6,646 bases of DNA from Cryomorphaceae bacterium (GTDB lineage: Bacteria; Bacteroidota; Bacteroidia; Flavobacteriales; Schleiferiaceae), in NCBI GenBank assembly GCA_003451355.1, contig DMDX01000099.1, positions 1 through 6,646 of the forward strand. The letters run 5' to 3'. Made by a program: the position numbers and the translations under genes. Every line of letters begins with the position of its first letter. The stretch's first letter is position 1. Shown here one piece after another: positions 1 to 4,883 of the stretch. Below the pieces are notes generated by a model. It was not told the origin of the DNA. It made no database searches and worked only from the letters and a program-made list of their open reading frames with translations.

Positions 1-458
1 ACGTTTTTGGTGCTGTCGTCCCAACCCAGACGCGTCTTGACGGTCACGGGCTTATCCACGGCATCGACGATGGCTTTGGTGAGGCGCACCATCTTCGGAA
101 TATCCTGAAGCATACTCGCCCCCGCACCCTTGCACACCACCTTTTTGACCGGACATCCGTAGTTGATGTCGATGAGGTCCGGATTCGCCTCGGCGCAAAT
201 GACCGCCGCCTCAATCATGCTCTCTAATTCGGAACCAAAAATTTGAATCCCAACCGGACGCTCGTACTCAAAAATATCCAGCTTAGCGCGCGACTTCGCG
301 GCGTCGCGGATCAGTCCCTCGCTCGAAATAAATTCGGTGTACATGAGGTCCGCCCCGTTCTCTTTGCACAGCAACCGAAACGGCGGATCGCTCACATCCT
401 CCATCGGAGCAAGGAGCAACGGAAAGTCCGGCAGTTCGATGTCCGCGATTTTTACCAC
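1..458 (-). CDS. dusB: tRNA-dihydrouridine synthase, DusB-type (N-terminal part, truncated by window edge)
   Basis: Flavin enzyme that reduces specific uridines of tRNA to dihydrouridine in the cytoplasm. I translated 152 codons by hand; the C-terminus lies beyond the left edge. The TIM-barrel start is evident: LLAPMEDVSD at residues 15-24 (FMN-binding APM), TEFISSEGL at 41-49, IQIFG at 71-75, INYGCPVKKV at 98-107 with the expected catalytic Cys at 102, GAGASML at 111-117, and VKTRLGW at 140-146. The start is GTG at 458, giving (M)VKIADIELP, which fits how Bacteroidota homologues usually begin. No Shine-Dalgarno is visible, but a TACCTTTG promoter core ends 4 nt upstream. The gene lies 13 nt downstream of the CPBP protease stop on the same strand. 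The family call is secure. DusB rather than another Dus subgroup is likely from overall resemblance but not proven by this fragment. Confidence 0.93.
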   Translation of the reverse strand, partial: MVKIADIELPDFPLLLAPMEDVSDPPFRLLCKENGADLMYTEFISSEGLIRDAAKSRAKLDIFEYERPVGIQIFGSELESMIEAAVICAEANPDLIDINYGCPVKKVVCKGAGASMLQDIPKMVRLTKAIVDAVDKPVTVKTRLGWDDSTKN

Positions 459-462
459 GGTG

Positions 463-470
463 CAAAGGTA
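463..470 (-). promoter_or_regulatory. Bacteroidota -7 promoter box (TACCTTTG) for the dus gene
   Basis: On the minus strand, TACCTTTG fits the Bacteroidota -7 consensus TAnnTTTG exactly. It sits in the 13-nt gap between the CPBP stop (472-474) and the GTG start at 458, with only CACC between box and start. No convincing -33 TTG is seen about 20 nt upstream. If the box is used, the transcript would begin at or within a few nucleotides of the start codon. Confidence 0.6.
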
Positions 471-471
471 C

Positions 472-1335
472 TTATTTGCGCGCGAGTGCCACGACCACGG
501 CTGACGCGGCCGCGAGACCAACCGGCACCATCCAGCTCCATTCGACCGCTGCACCGGCCGCATACGACCCTGGGCCCTCTAGTTGCGTCTGCACGTAGGT
601 GATTCCGTTGTGCAGCACGTGCGCCCCCAGCGGAACCCACAAACGCCCGCTCCGTTCGTACAGCCATGCGAGCACGAGCCCAGCGATCACGAGAAATGGA
701 ACGTGAATCAAGTCAAAATGAAATCCCGCAAAAAGGGCCGCCGACGCCACCACCGACACCCACGGAGCCACCCTCGCACGCAGCATTCGCTGCAAGGCTC
801 CGCGAAAGAAGAGCTCCTCGCCCACCGCGGCAATGACGACAAAAACCATCACACCGAGCAGTTTGTCTCCCCAGTGCGGCAAGAAGAGCATGCGCTCGAC
901 CCAACCCGACTGGGTCTCTGCCTGAGCCAAGGCCGACGCCGCCCAATCCTGCCCTTGCAGCACCTGAAACCACAACCCCGACACCCATTCCAACGCGGGC
1001 AGCAATGCCGGAAGCAGCGTCCACGCCAGCACGGTCTCGCGCCAACTCCAGGCCGCGTGCCGCGGCAACGCCGGCGTCGCCGGCTCCTCAACCCGTGCCC
1101 AACGCTGCTGCAGCGCCAACGCCGGAACCAAAAAGATAGCCAGCGACCCCAATCCCTGCTGCGCCAACAGCGCGCGTGCCGCATTCAACTCCTGGCGCAG
1201 GATCACCTCGCTCAAGTTCATTCCGCCGTACCCAAGGATCTGCATCACCGACGCCCCACCCAAGCCCGAAACAAACAGCATCGACAGAACCACGGCAAAC
1301 GCCAAAAACAGGGAATCAGACTTCAAGGAATTCAT
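472..1335 (-). CDS. CPBP family (Rce1/Abi) glutamic intramembrane metalloprotease
   Basis: A 287-aa polytopic membrane protein of the CPBP (CAAX protease and bacteriocin-processing) family. These are intramembrane proteases with roles in protein processing or bacteriocin self-immunity; the substrate here is unknown. The family signature is complete: GEELFFRG (Glu173, Glu174, Arg178), then GFHFDLIH (His206 and His211), then HVLHN (His239, His242, Asn243). Hydrophobic segments occur throughout, including residues about 5-25, 60-78, 100-122 and 160-176, then further segments to the C-terminus. The reading frame extends to a GTG at 1356, but ATG at 1335 is preferred: a TACTTTTG promoter core lies between the two candidates and ends 6 nt before this ATG. 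The dus gene follows 13 nt downstream with its own promoter core, so the two may be only partly co-transcribed. The plus-strand reading frame across this gene is an Arg/Gln-rich shadow. Confidence 0.92.
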   Translation of the reverse strand: MNSLKSDSLFLAFAVVLSMLFVSGLGGASVMQILGYGGMNLSEVILRQELNAARALLAQQGLGSLAIFLVPALALQQRWARVEEPATPALPRHAAWSWRETVLAWTLLPALLPALEWVSGLWFQVLQGQDWAASALAQAETQSGWVERMLFLPHWGDKLLGVMVFVVIAAVGEELFFRGALQRMLRARVAPWVSVVASAALFAGFHFDLIHVPFLVIAGLVLAWLYERSGRLWVPLGAHVLHNGITYVQTQLEGPGSYAAGAAVEWSWMVPVGLAAASAVVVALARK

Positions 1336-1341
1336 TGCGGC

Positions 1342-1372
1342 CAAAAGTACGCGCACTCGGCAAGGTTGGCAA
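1342..1372 (-). promoter_or_regulatory. Promoter of the CPBP protease gene (TTG-N20-TACTTTTG)
   Basis: On the minus strand a perfect -7 box TACTTTTG occupies 1342-1349. A TTG at 1370-1372 lies exactly 20 nt upstream of it, the expected position for the Bacteroidota -33 element. The TTG is contributed by the adjacent tandem repeat. The ATG at 1335 begins 6 nt after the box, so the mRNA would have almost no 5' leader. Confidence 0.65.
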
Positions 1373-1412
1373 GGTTGGCTCGTTGGCGAGGTTGGCTCGT
1401 TGGCAAGACTCG
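1359..1412. repeat. Degenerate 9/8-bp tandem repeat (GGCAAGGTT / GGCTCGTT)
   Basis: Six units starting with GGC stand head to tail: GGCAAGGTT at 1359 and 1368, GGCTCGTT at 1377, GGCGAGGTT at 1385, GGCTCGTT at 1394, and a diverged GGCAAGACTCG at 1402. The 17-bp pair GGCTCGTT plus GGCNAG(GTT) occurs twice. The array lies directly upstream of the CPBP gene and supplies the probable -33 TTG of its promoter. It is non-coding, and no transposase or target-site duplication is seen. Confidence 0.85.
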
Positions 1413-1423
1413 CTTCTAGCTAT

Positions 1424-1451
1424 TGTTCCTTGTTCCTGGCTTCTGGTTCAC
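1424..1451 (-). repeat. Short heptamer block, opposite in orientation to the larger array
   Basis: Four consecutive 7-bp units are visible: TGTTCCT at 1424 and 1431, GGCTTCT at 1438, GGTTCAC at 1445. Read on the minus strand these become GTGAACC, AGAAGCC and two copies of AGGAACA, which match the AGAAACA/GTAGCCA family at 1510-1579 on the plus strand. CCTGGCTTCTGGTT (1435-1448) and AACCAGTAGCCAGG (1519-1532) form 14-bp inverted arms with one mismatch, separated by 70 nt. Confidence 0.7.
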
Positions 1452-1509
1452 GGAACCTAATCTCGCACGGGATGGCATAAACTGAAGCATTTACCAAATC
1501 AAGAAGCTC

Positions 1510-1597
1510 GATACAAGTAACCAGTAGCCAGGCCTAAGGCCTTAGGCCGCAGGCCACCCGAAACAAGAAACAAGAAACCGGCCGCAGGCCGCAGGCC
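1510..1597 (+). repeat. Heptamer-phased degenerate repeat array (GGCCNNA and AGAAACA units)
   Basis: Twelve 7-bp units plus a final GGCC keep one register. Units beginning with GGCC start at 1531, 1538, 1545, 1552, 1580, 1587 and 1594, and the 28-nt gap between 1552 and 1580 is exactly four periods. The units between them (1559, 1566, 1573) are CGAAACA, AGAAACA and AGAAACC. Those before them (1510, 1517, 1524) are GATACAA, GTAACCA and GTAGCCA. Positions 1531-1548 form a perfect 18-bp palindrome, GGCCTAAGGCCTTAGGCC. The array stops 2 nt before the A-tract of the exb terminator. It resembles in style the short tandem heptamer repeats known from cyanobacteria; no function is inferred. Confidence 0.85.
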
Positions 1598-1599
1598 AT

Positions 1600-1628
1600 A
1601 AAAAAACCCGACTCCTCTCGGAGCCGGG
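1600..1628 (-). terminator. Rho-independent terminator of the exb operon
   Basis: Read on the minus strand, CCCGGCTCC (1628-1620), a GAGA tetraloop (1619-1616) and GGAGTCGGG (1615-1607) make a 9-bp stem with one G-T wobble. Seven T residues follow at once (1606-1600). It lies 22 nt after the exbD2 stop codon and is the textbook end of the operon. Confidence 0.95.
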
Positions 1629-1650
1629 CTCAAACCAAAACACCAGGCCT

Positions 1651-2133
1651 TTAGTAGGCCTTGTACAGTTCCTCGGTCGAAGCCGCAGGGTTAGCTGAGT
1701 ACGACAGCTTGAGGGCCTGTGCCTTGCGCAGCTCCTGCTTGATGTCGCTGATCAAACCCATTTTAGCGTCAACGTCTGCCTTGATTGACACGGTAAACTT
1801 CGGACGTTCAGCTTCGTTGATGGATTCGCGCTGAAGGATTACCCACTGCTGCACGTCACTCACCGAAGCGAGTTGGTCGGCAAGCTGAATGCGCGGCTCA
1901 GAACCGAGCTCTGCATTCTTAGGTGCACCCACATAGATGTACGTAGTCAAGTCCTTGCGCTCGAGCTTTTGGATCTCGGTCGCCTGGGGCTTCTTCAGTT
2001 TAACCAGCAACGTCACTTCGCGCATCGTCGTGGTTACCATGAAGAAGAACAACAGCATGAATACGATGTCGGGCAGCGATGCGGTCGACAACGGCGGAGT
2101 TTCCGCTTTTTTCTTCTTTTTAATCAGTGCCAT
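1651..2133 (-). CDS. exbD: ExbD/TolR family biopolymer transport protein (second ExbD of the operon)
   Basis: A 160-aa single-pass inner-membrane protein with a periplasmic domain, part of the ExbB-ExbD proton channel that drives TonB. A basic N-terminus (IKKKKK, residues 4-9) is followed by TASLPDIVFMLLFFFMVTTTM (17-37), with the channel Asp at 22 in the PDIVFML context. The rest is a soluble periplasmic domain, including FTVSIKAD (113-120). It is the last gene of the operon. Its ATG overlaps the stop codon of the preceding exbD by one base (TAATG), and an AGGTGG lies 3 nt before the ATG, so coupled translation is likely. Two different ExbD proteins in one operon are common in Bacteroidota and may form mixed periplasmic dimers; that is inference. 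Confidence 0.95.
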   Translation of the reverse strand: MALIKKKKKAETPPLSTASLPDIVFMLLFFFMVTTTMREVTLLVKLKKPQATEIQKLERKDLTTYIYVGAPKNAELGSEPRIQLADQLASVSDVQQWVILQRESINEAERPKFTVSIKADVDAKMGLISDIKQELRKAQALKLSYSANPAASTEELYKAY

Positions 2134-2702
2134 TATCCACCTATTTGAACAGGTTCTGCTTCAGAGATAAACTGCGGATATACCGTGTTCACTTCTTCTT
2201 TATCGCTTTCGTTGAGCGACTCGTAGTCGCGTCCGTACTTGCGGGTAGCAAGCTCGTTGCGAAGCTCGGTGTACGCACCCAAGAGCTCGTTGCGGACTTT
2301 CACAAATGTATTGTAGCTGGTTCCGCGGTCGTTCTGCAAAGAGATTACCGCCTTGCCCGGATTGTCTGAAGACGCCGGATCACGCAGGCCACGGCAGTCC
2401 TCGCACGCACCGTCGCCATTGTTGTCGATGAATTCCTTTGTCAGGCGTCTTACATCTTCAAGCGTCGCATACTCCTCTTCAATCAGGAGCTGGTCCTGAG
2501 CGTTGACGAGCACCACAAAGATGTTCTTTTCTTTAATGTCTTGTTCCTCGTTCTGCTCCTCGGTCCAGGGCGGAAGCTTTACCAGCAAGCCCTTGTCGAC
2601 GTCCATTGTGGTCGTCACCAAGAAGAAGATCAACAGCAAGAAGGCGATGTCTGCCATCGAGCCTGCGTTGATTTCAGGAACCGCACGTTTCTTACTTGCC
2701 AT
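2133..2702 (-). CDS. exbD: ExbD/TolR family biopolymer transport protein (first ExbD, with Cys-containing insertion)
   Basis: A 189-aa TonB-motor subunit. The single TM segment (residues 15-33, SMADIAFLLLIFFLVTTTM) carries the proton-path Asp at 18. The periplasmic part is longer than that of classical proteobacterial ExbD (about 140 aa). It contains an acidic stretch (48-59), then an insertion at about 93-115 with DNNGDGACEDC, including Cys100 and Cys103, before KAVISLQNDRGTSY (117-130), which is the ExbD core strand/helix region. I recall a similar insertion from Bacteroidota homologues, so it is probably a subfamily trait. The gene starts 9 nt after the 4-TM gene and overlaps the next exbD by one base. 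The start is supported by the conserved MASKKR..PEINAGSMAD beginning. Confidence 0.95.
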   Translation of the reverse strand: MASKKRAVPEINAGSMADIAFLLLIFFLVTTTMDVDKGLLVKLPPWTEEQNEEQDIKEKNIFVVLVNAQDQLLIEEEYATLEDVRRLTKEFIDNNGDGACEDCRGLRDPASSDNPGKAVISLQNDRGTSYNTFVKVRNELLGAYTELRNELATRKYGRDYESLNESDKEEVNTVYPQFISEAEPVQIGG

Positions 2703-2711
2703 AAGACCGTC

Positions 2712-3131
2712 TTACTTGCGCAATCGCGCCACCGATGAGTAAAGCACCGCAGCAATTGCGAGTACAAACATGATGTAGAAGGCATTAAGGCCCGCAGAAA
2801 CCCAACGCGAGGTAGACTCGGTCGTGTTCTTGTAGGACTCAAAGTCGGCACCCGATGAAATCAAGTAGCTCACAAGTACCACCGCGAGCAATACTCCGAC
2901 ACCGATCGCGGTGCCTTTGATGCCTGCAGGGTTGATCGCCATTCCAAGTCCGGCACTGAATAGGGCCAGACCAATGGTCACGATAAATAAAATCTCCGTG
3001 ATGAGAATGGCCGATCCCGCTGCCCCGTCAACCATAGACTCACCTCCAAAGAAAATGAGCATGGTAGGGATCAGGCCAACAGCCCCCGCAAGGATGGCTG
3101 CGCCCATGCTGATCGTTCGAATATTCTTCAT
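2712..3131 (-). CDS. Four-TM membrane protein of the exb operon, function unknown
   Basis: A 139-aa, very hydrophobic protein that I cannot name. Four probable TM helices lie at about residues 7-28, 40-65, 73-93 and 110-132, joined by short loops. The longest loop (about 94-109, SGADFESYKNTTESTS) is polar, and the C-terminus is basic (RLRK). There is no signal peptidase site, enzyme motif or metal-binding pattern. It lies 6 nt after exbB and 9 nt before exbD, so it is certainly co-transcribed with the TonB motor. A small membrane protein in this position recurs in Bacteroidota exb clusters as I know them. It may be an accessory subunit or assembly factor of the ExbB-ExbD complex; that is inferred from position only. 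Confidence 0.85.
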   Translation of the reverse strand: MKNIRTISMGAAILAGAVGLIPTMLIFFGGESMVDGAAGSAILITEILFIVTIGLALFSAGLGMAINPAGIKGTAIGVGVLLAVVLVSYLISSGADFESYKNTTESTSRWVSAGLNAFYIMFVLAIAAVLYSSVARLRK

Positions 3132-3137
3132 CGTGAA

Positions 3138-3953
3138 TTACTTCTTCGTGTGTTCTGCTACGAGGTCGAGGAAGGTGATCGAAGCATCTTCCATCTTGTT
3201 TACCAAGTTGTCGATCATTGCAATGATCAGGTTGTAGAAGATCTGAAGGATCATCGCCGCGATCAAACCAAATACTGTGGTCAAAAGTGCGATCTTAATA
3301 CCACCTGCTACGAGTGATGGGCTGATGTCGCCAGCGGCTTCAATGGCGTCAAACGCCGAGATCATACCGATAACCGTACCCATGAATCCGAGCATCGGAG
3401 CCAGAGCGATGAAGAGCGAAATCCATGATACGCCGCGCTCAAGCTTTCCGTTCTCCACAGAACCCAAGCTTACGATTGCCTTGTCGACCATTTCGATACC
3501 CTCGTCCATCTTATCGATGCCTTGGTAGAAGATGGCGGCAACTGGACCACGGGTGTTGCGGCATACCTCAAGGGCGGCAGACTTGCCTCCGCTCTTCAAA
3601 GCAGACTCGATGTCAGCAAGCAACTTGTCGTTGTTGCTGTTTGAGAAGGCCAGATAAAGGATGCGCTCAATGGCGATGGCAAGACCCAAGATGAGGGTCA
3701 AAAGAACCGGAGCCATGAAAATAGGGTCACCTTCGATGAACTTCTCTTTGAGGACTTGCGTGAAGCTCTTTTCTTCTTCAACGACGGGAGCTGTCTCTTC
3801 AACAGCAGCGGTAGCCGTGCTGTCGGCAGCAGCCGTGTTCGAATCAGTAGCAGCTACTTGCTCGGTGGCAGCAGCTTCGGTAGCGTCCTGAGCCAGAACG
3901 GGTTGAGTGAACAGAGTCCCTGCGACGAAGCACAGAGCGAGAACCTTTTTCAT
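3138..3953 (-). CDS. exbB: MotA/TolQ/ExbB family proton channel protein
   Basis: A 271-aa inner-membrane proton channel subunit that with ExbD powers TonB-dependent transport. Residues 1-22 look like a signal peptide (MKKVLALCFVAGTLFTQPVLAQ). A low-complexity Ala/Thr/Glu linker follows (about 23-62), then the ExbB core. TM1 is at about 79-101, a cytoplasmic region at 102-173, TM2 at about 174-200 with IALAPMLGFMGTVIGMI, and TM3 at about 219-246 with GIKIALLTTVFGL. It is the first gene of a four-gene operon with its own promoter core about 49 nt upstream. The cleavable signal plus Ala/Glu-rich linker ahead of TM1 is not found in E. coli ExbB but is common in Bacteroidota. No Shine-Dalgarno is seen at the ATG. 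Confidence 0.96.
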   Translation of the reverse strand: MKKVLALCFVAGTLFTQPVLAQDATEAAATEQVAATDSNTAAADSTATAAVEETAPVVEEEKSFTQVLKEKFIEGDPIFMAPVLLTLILGLAIAIERILYLAFSNSNNDKLLADIESALKSGGKSAALEVCRNTRGPVAAIFYQGIDKMDEGIEMVDKAIVSLGSVENGKLERGVSWISLFIALAPMLGFMGTVIGMISAFDAIEAAGDISPSLVAGGIKIALLTTVFGLIAAMILQIFYNLIIAMIDNLVNKMEDASITFLDLVAEHTKK

Positions 3954-4001
3954 GGGTTTTTGCGAGGTTGGTTAAACAGTTGAAAAAATGTCTTAGAGCA
4001 G

Positions 4002-4009
4002 CAAAAGTA
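4002..4009 (-). promoter_or_regulatory. -7 promoter box (TACTTTTG) of the exb operon
   Basis: On the minus strand TACTTTTG matches TAnnTTTG. It lies 48 nt before the exbB ATG (3953), so the mRNA would have a leader of roughly 40 nt, unlike several other genes in this window. Only a weak -33 candidate (TTT, 20 nt upstream) is present. It is the single good promoter core for exbB, the 4-TM gene and both exbD genes. Confidence 0.6.
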
Positions 4010-4066
4010 GGGACTTCACGCCAAAGCCGAAATTATCGGAGCATTAATTTACCGAATCTGCAGTAT

Positions 4067-4672
4067 TTAAGCCTTTACGGCAGCGCGGTGTAAAATATCT
4101 GGACTCAAATCGGAGGTCGAAGTAATGGCCGCAACCGCATCTCGAGGGTGGTCGACGACGGTCCATAGGTCGAGGTGCTCGGGGTTCATGAATTCTTCGT
4201 CAACCATGCGCTTGAGTTGGCGCAGTAGGTCGTCGTAGAAGCCGTTTTGGTTCACGATAACGACGGGTTTGAGGTACTGTCCGAGGCGCTTGAGGGTGAT
4301 GGCTTCGGCGAGTTCTTCAAGGGTTCCGCATCCGCCCGGCAGGGCAATCAAGGCCTCGGTGTGCGCGAGCAAACCCGCCTTGCGCTCAGCCATGGTCTGC
4401 ACGAAGGTGAAGTCGTCGACCAAGGGGTGGTCCATCTCGATGTCTTTTAGGAACTGGGGCATCACGCCCGAAGCCTTGCCGCCGCGCTGAATGACTTCGG
4501 TGGCGATGTGGCCCATGAGGCCGGTTTTGCCTCCGCCAAAGACGAGGACTGCACCTGCATCGACGAGGGTTTGGGCGAGCTCGGAGGCTCCGTCGACGTA
4601 GTCTTGGGCGACGCGCGCCGATCCAGCACAGTAGACGGTGACGCGAGCGCCACGCAAGTCGCGAGCGCTCAT
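4067..4672 (-). CDS. LOG family (TIGR00730 type) nucleotide 5'-monophosphate phosphoribohydrolase
   Basis: A 201-aa cytoplasmic Rossmann-like protein of the LOG family, which hydrolyses the N-glycosidic bond of nucleoside monophosphates; characterised members activate cytokinins or act on AMP. Signature motifs are all present: VTVYCAGSAR (11-20), VFGGGKTGLMG (44-54), MAERKAGLL (95-103, with the catalytic-site Arg97), and PGGCGTLEE (112-120), the PGGxGTxxE motif. The length is typical. The ATG at 4672 overlaps the TGA of the upstream small gene (ATGA), indicating translational coupling. No strong terminator follows before the exb promoter region. The family is certain; the physiological substrate in this organism is not, and cytokinin production should not be assumed. 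Confidence 0.94.
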   Translation of the reverse strand: MSARDLRGARVTVYCAGSARVAQDYVDGASELAQTLVDAGAVLVFGGGKTGLMGHIATEVIQRGGKASGVMPQFLKDIEMDHPLVDDFTFVQTMAERKAGLLAHTEALIALPGGCGTLEELAEAITLKRLGQYLKPVVIVNQNGFYDDLLRQLKRMVDEEFMNPEHLDLWTVVDHPRDAVAAITSTSDLSPDILHRAAVKA

Positions 4673-4845
4673 TTCGCTTGGGCTCTGAGTTCCTCGATGC
4701 GCGGCACGAGGGCTTCGGCCTCGGCACGCTTCAGGTCAGAGGCGCGGCGGTCGGTCGTTGAAAGCTTGAATGATTCCTCGAGGAGCTGCGTGTACTGCTC
4801 GTTGAGGCGGTCCAGTTCGGACTTTTTGCGAAAGAATGAAAACAT
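4669..4845 (-). CDS. Small DUF6435/Lacal_2735-like protein
   Basis: A 58-aa protein read by hand: it begins MFSFFRKKSELDRLNEQYTQ, continues LLEESFKLSTTDRRASDLKR and ends IEELRAQAK. It is highly charged, with no membrane segment after the short hydrophobic start, and looks like one or two amphipathic helices. The pattern M-F-x-x-F-x-K-K-S-E followed by L....Y..LL.E..KLS...R..SD...AEA matches the short Lacal_2735/DUF6435 family, found in Flavobacteriia and other marine bacteria; its function is unknown. The stop overlaps the ATG of the LOG gene by ATGA. A near-consensus -7 box (TACCTTTA) ends 4 nt before the ATG. The call rests on remembered family pattern rather than a search. Confidence 0.85.
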   Translation of the reverse strand: MFSFFRKKSELDRLNEQYTQLLEESFKLSTTDRRASDLKRAEAEALVPRIEELRAQAK

Positions 4846-4849
4846 GCGT

Positions 4850-4857
4850 TAAAGGTA
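4850..4857 (-). promoter_or_regulatory. Probable -7 promoter box (TACCTTTA) for the small gene and LOG gene
   Basis: On the minus strand TACCTTTA differs from TAnnTTTG at the last base only. It is followed by ACGC and the ATG at 4845, the same 4-nt spacing seen for the dus and GyrI-like genes. No -33 TTG is obvious. Confidence is lower than for the perfect boxes. Confidence 0.4.
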
Positions 4858-4883
4858 GTCCTTGTTCCGCACGAAAACCCGGT

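Larger units (their letters stand above)
1357..1650. other. 294-bp gene-free spacer between the CPBP gene and the exb operon
   Basis: No convincing coding region or RNA gene is seen. From left to right it holds the 9/8-bp tandem repeat (1359-1412), a block of heptamers in one orientation (1424-1451), a short inverted repeat GGTTC/GAACC (1445-1449 and 1453-1457), about 50 nt without visible structure, a heptamer array in the other orientation (1510-1597), and the exbD2 terminator (1600-1628). The CPBP gene reads away from the spacer and the exb operon reads into it. Confidence 0.8.

Noticed and set aside
1336..1356. Upstream GTG start for the CPBP protease
   Set aside because: The -7 box TACTTTTG lies between this GTG and ATG 1335, and the extra seven residues add nothing to the family pattern.
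583..1419. Long plus-strand open frame (278 codons) opposite the CPBP gene
   Set aside because: The protein is a string of Arg, Gln, His and Pro with no domain, and the minus-strand frame carries complete CPBP motifs. It is a GC-rich shadow.
1510..1597. CRISPR array
   Set aside because: The period is 7 bp with no spacer-like unique sequences and no repeats of 20 or more bases; no cas genes are near.
4027..4039. Possible terminator after the LOG gene (CCGA-AATTA-TCGG)
   Set aside because: The stem has only 4 bp and no T-tract follows, so it is too weak to call.
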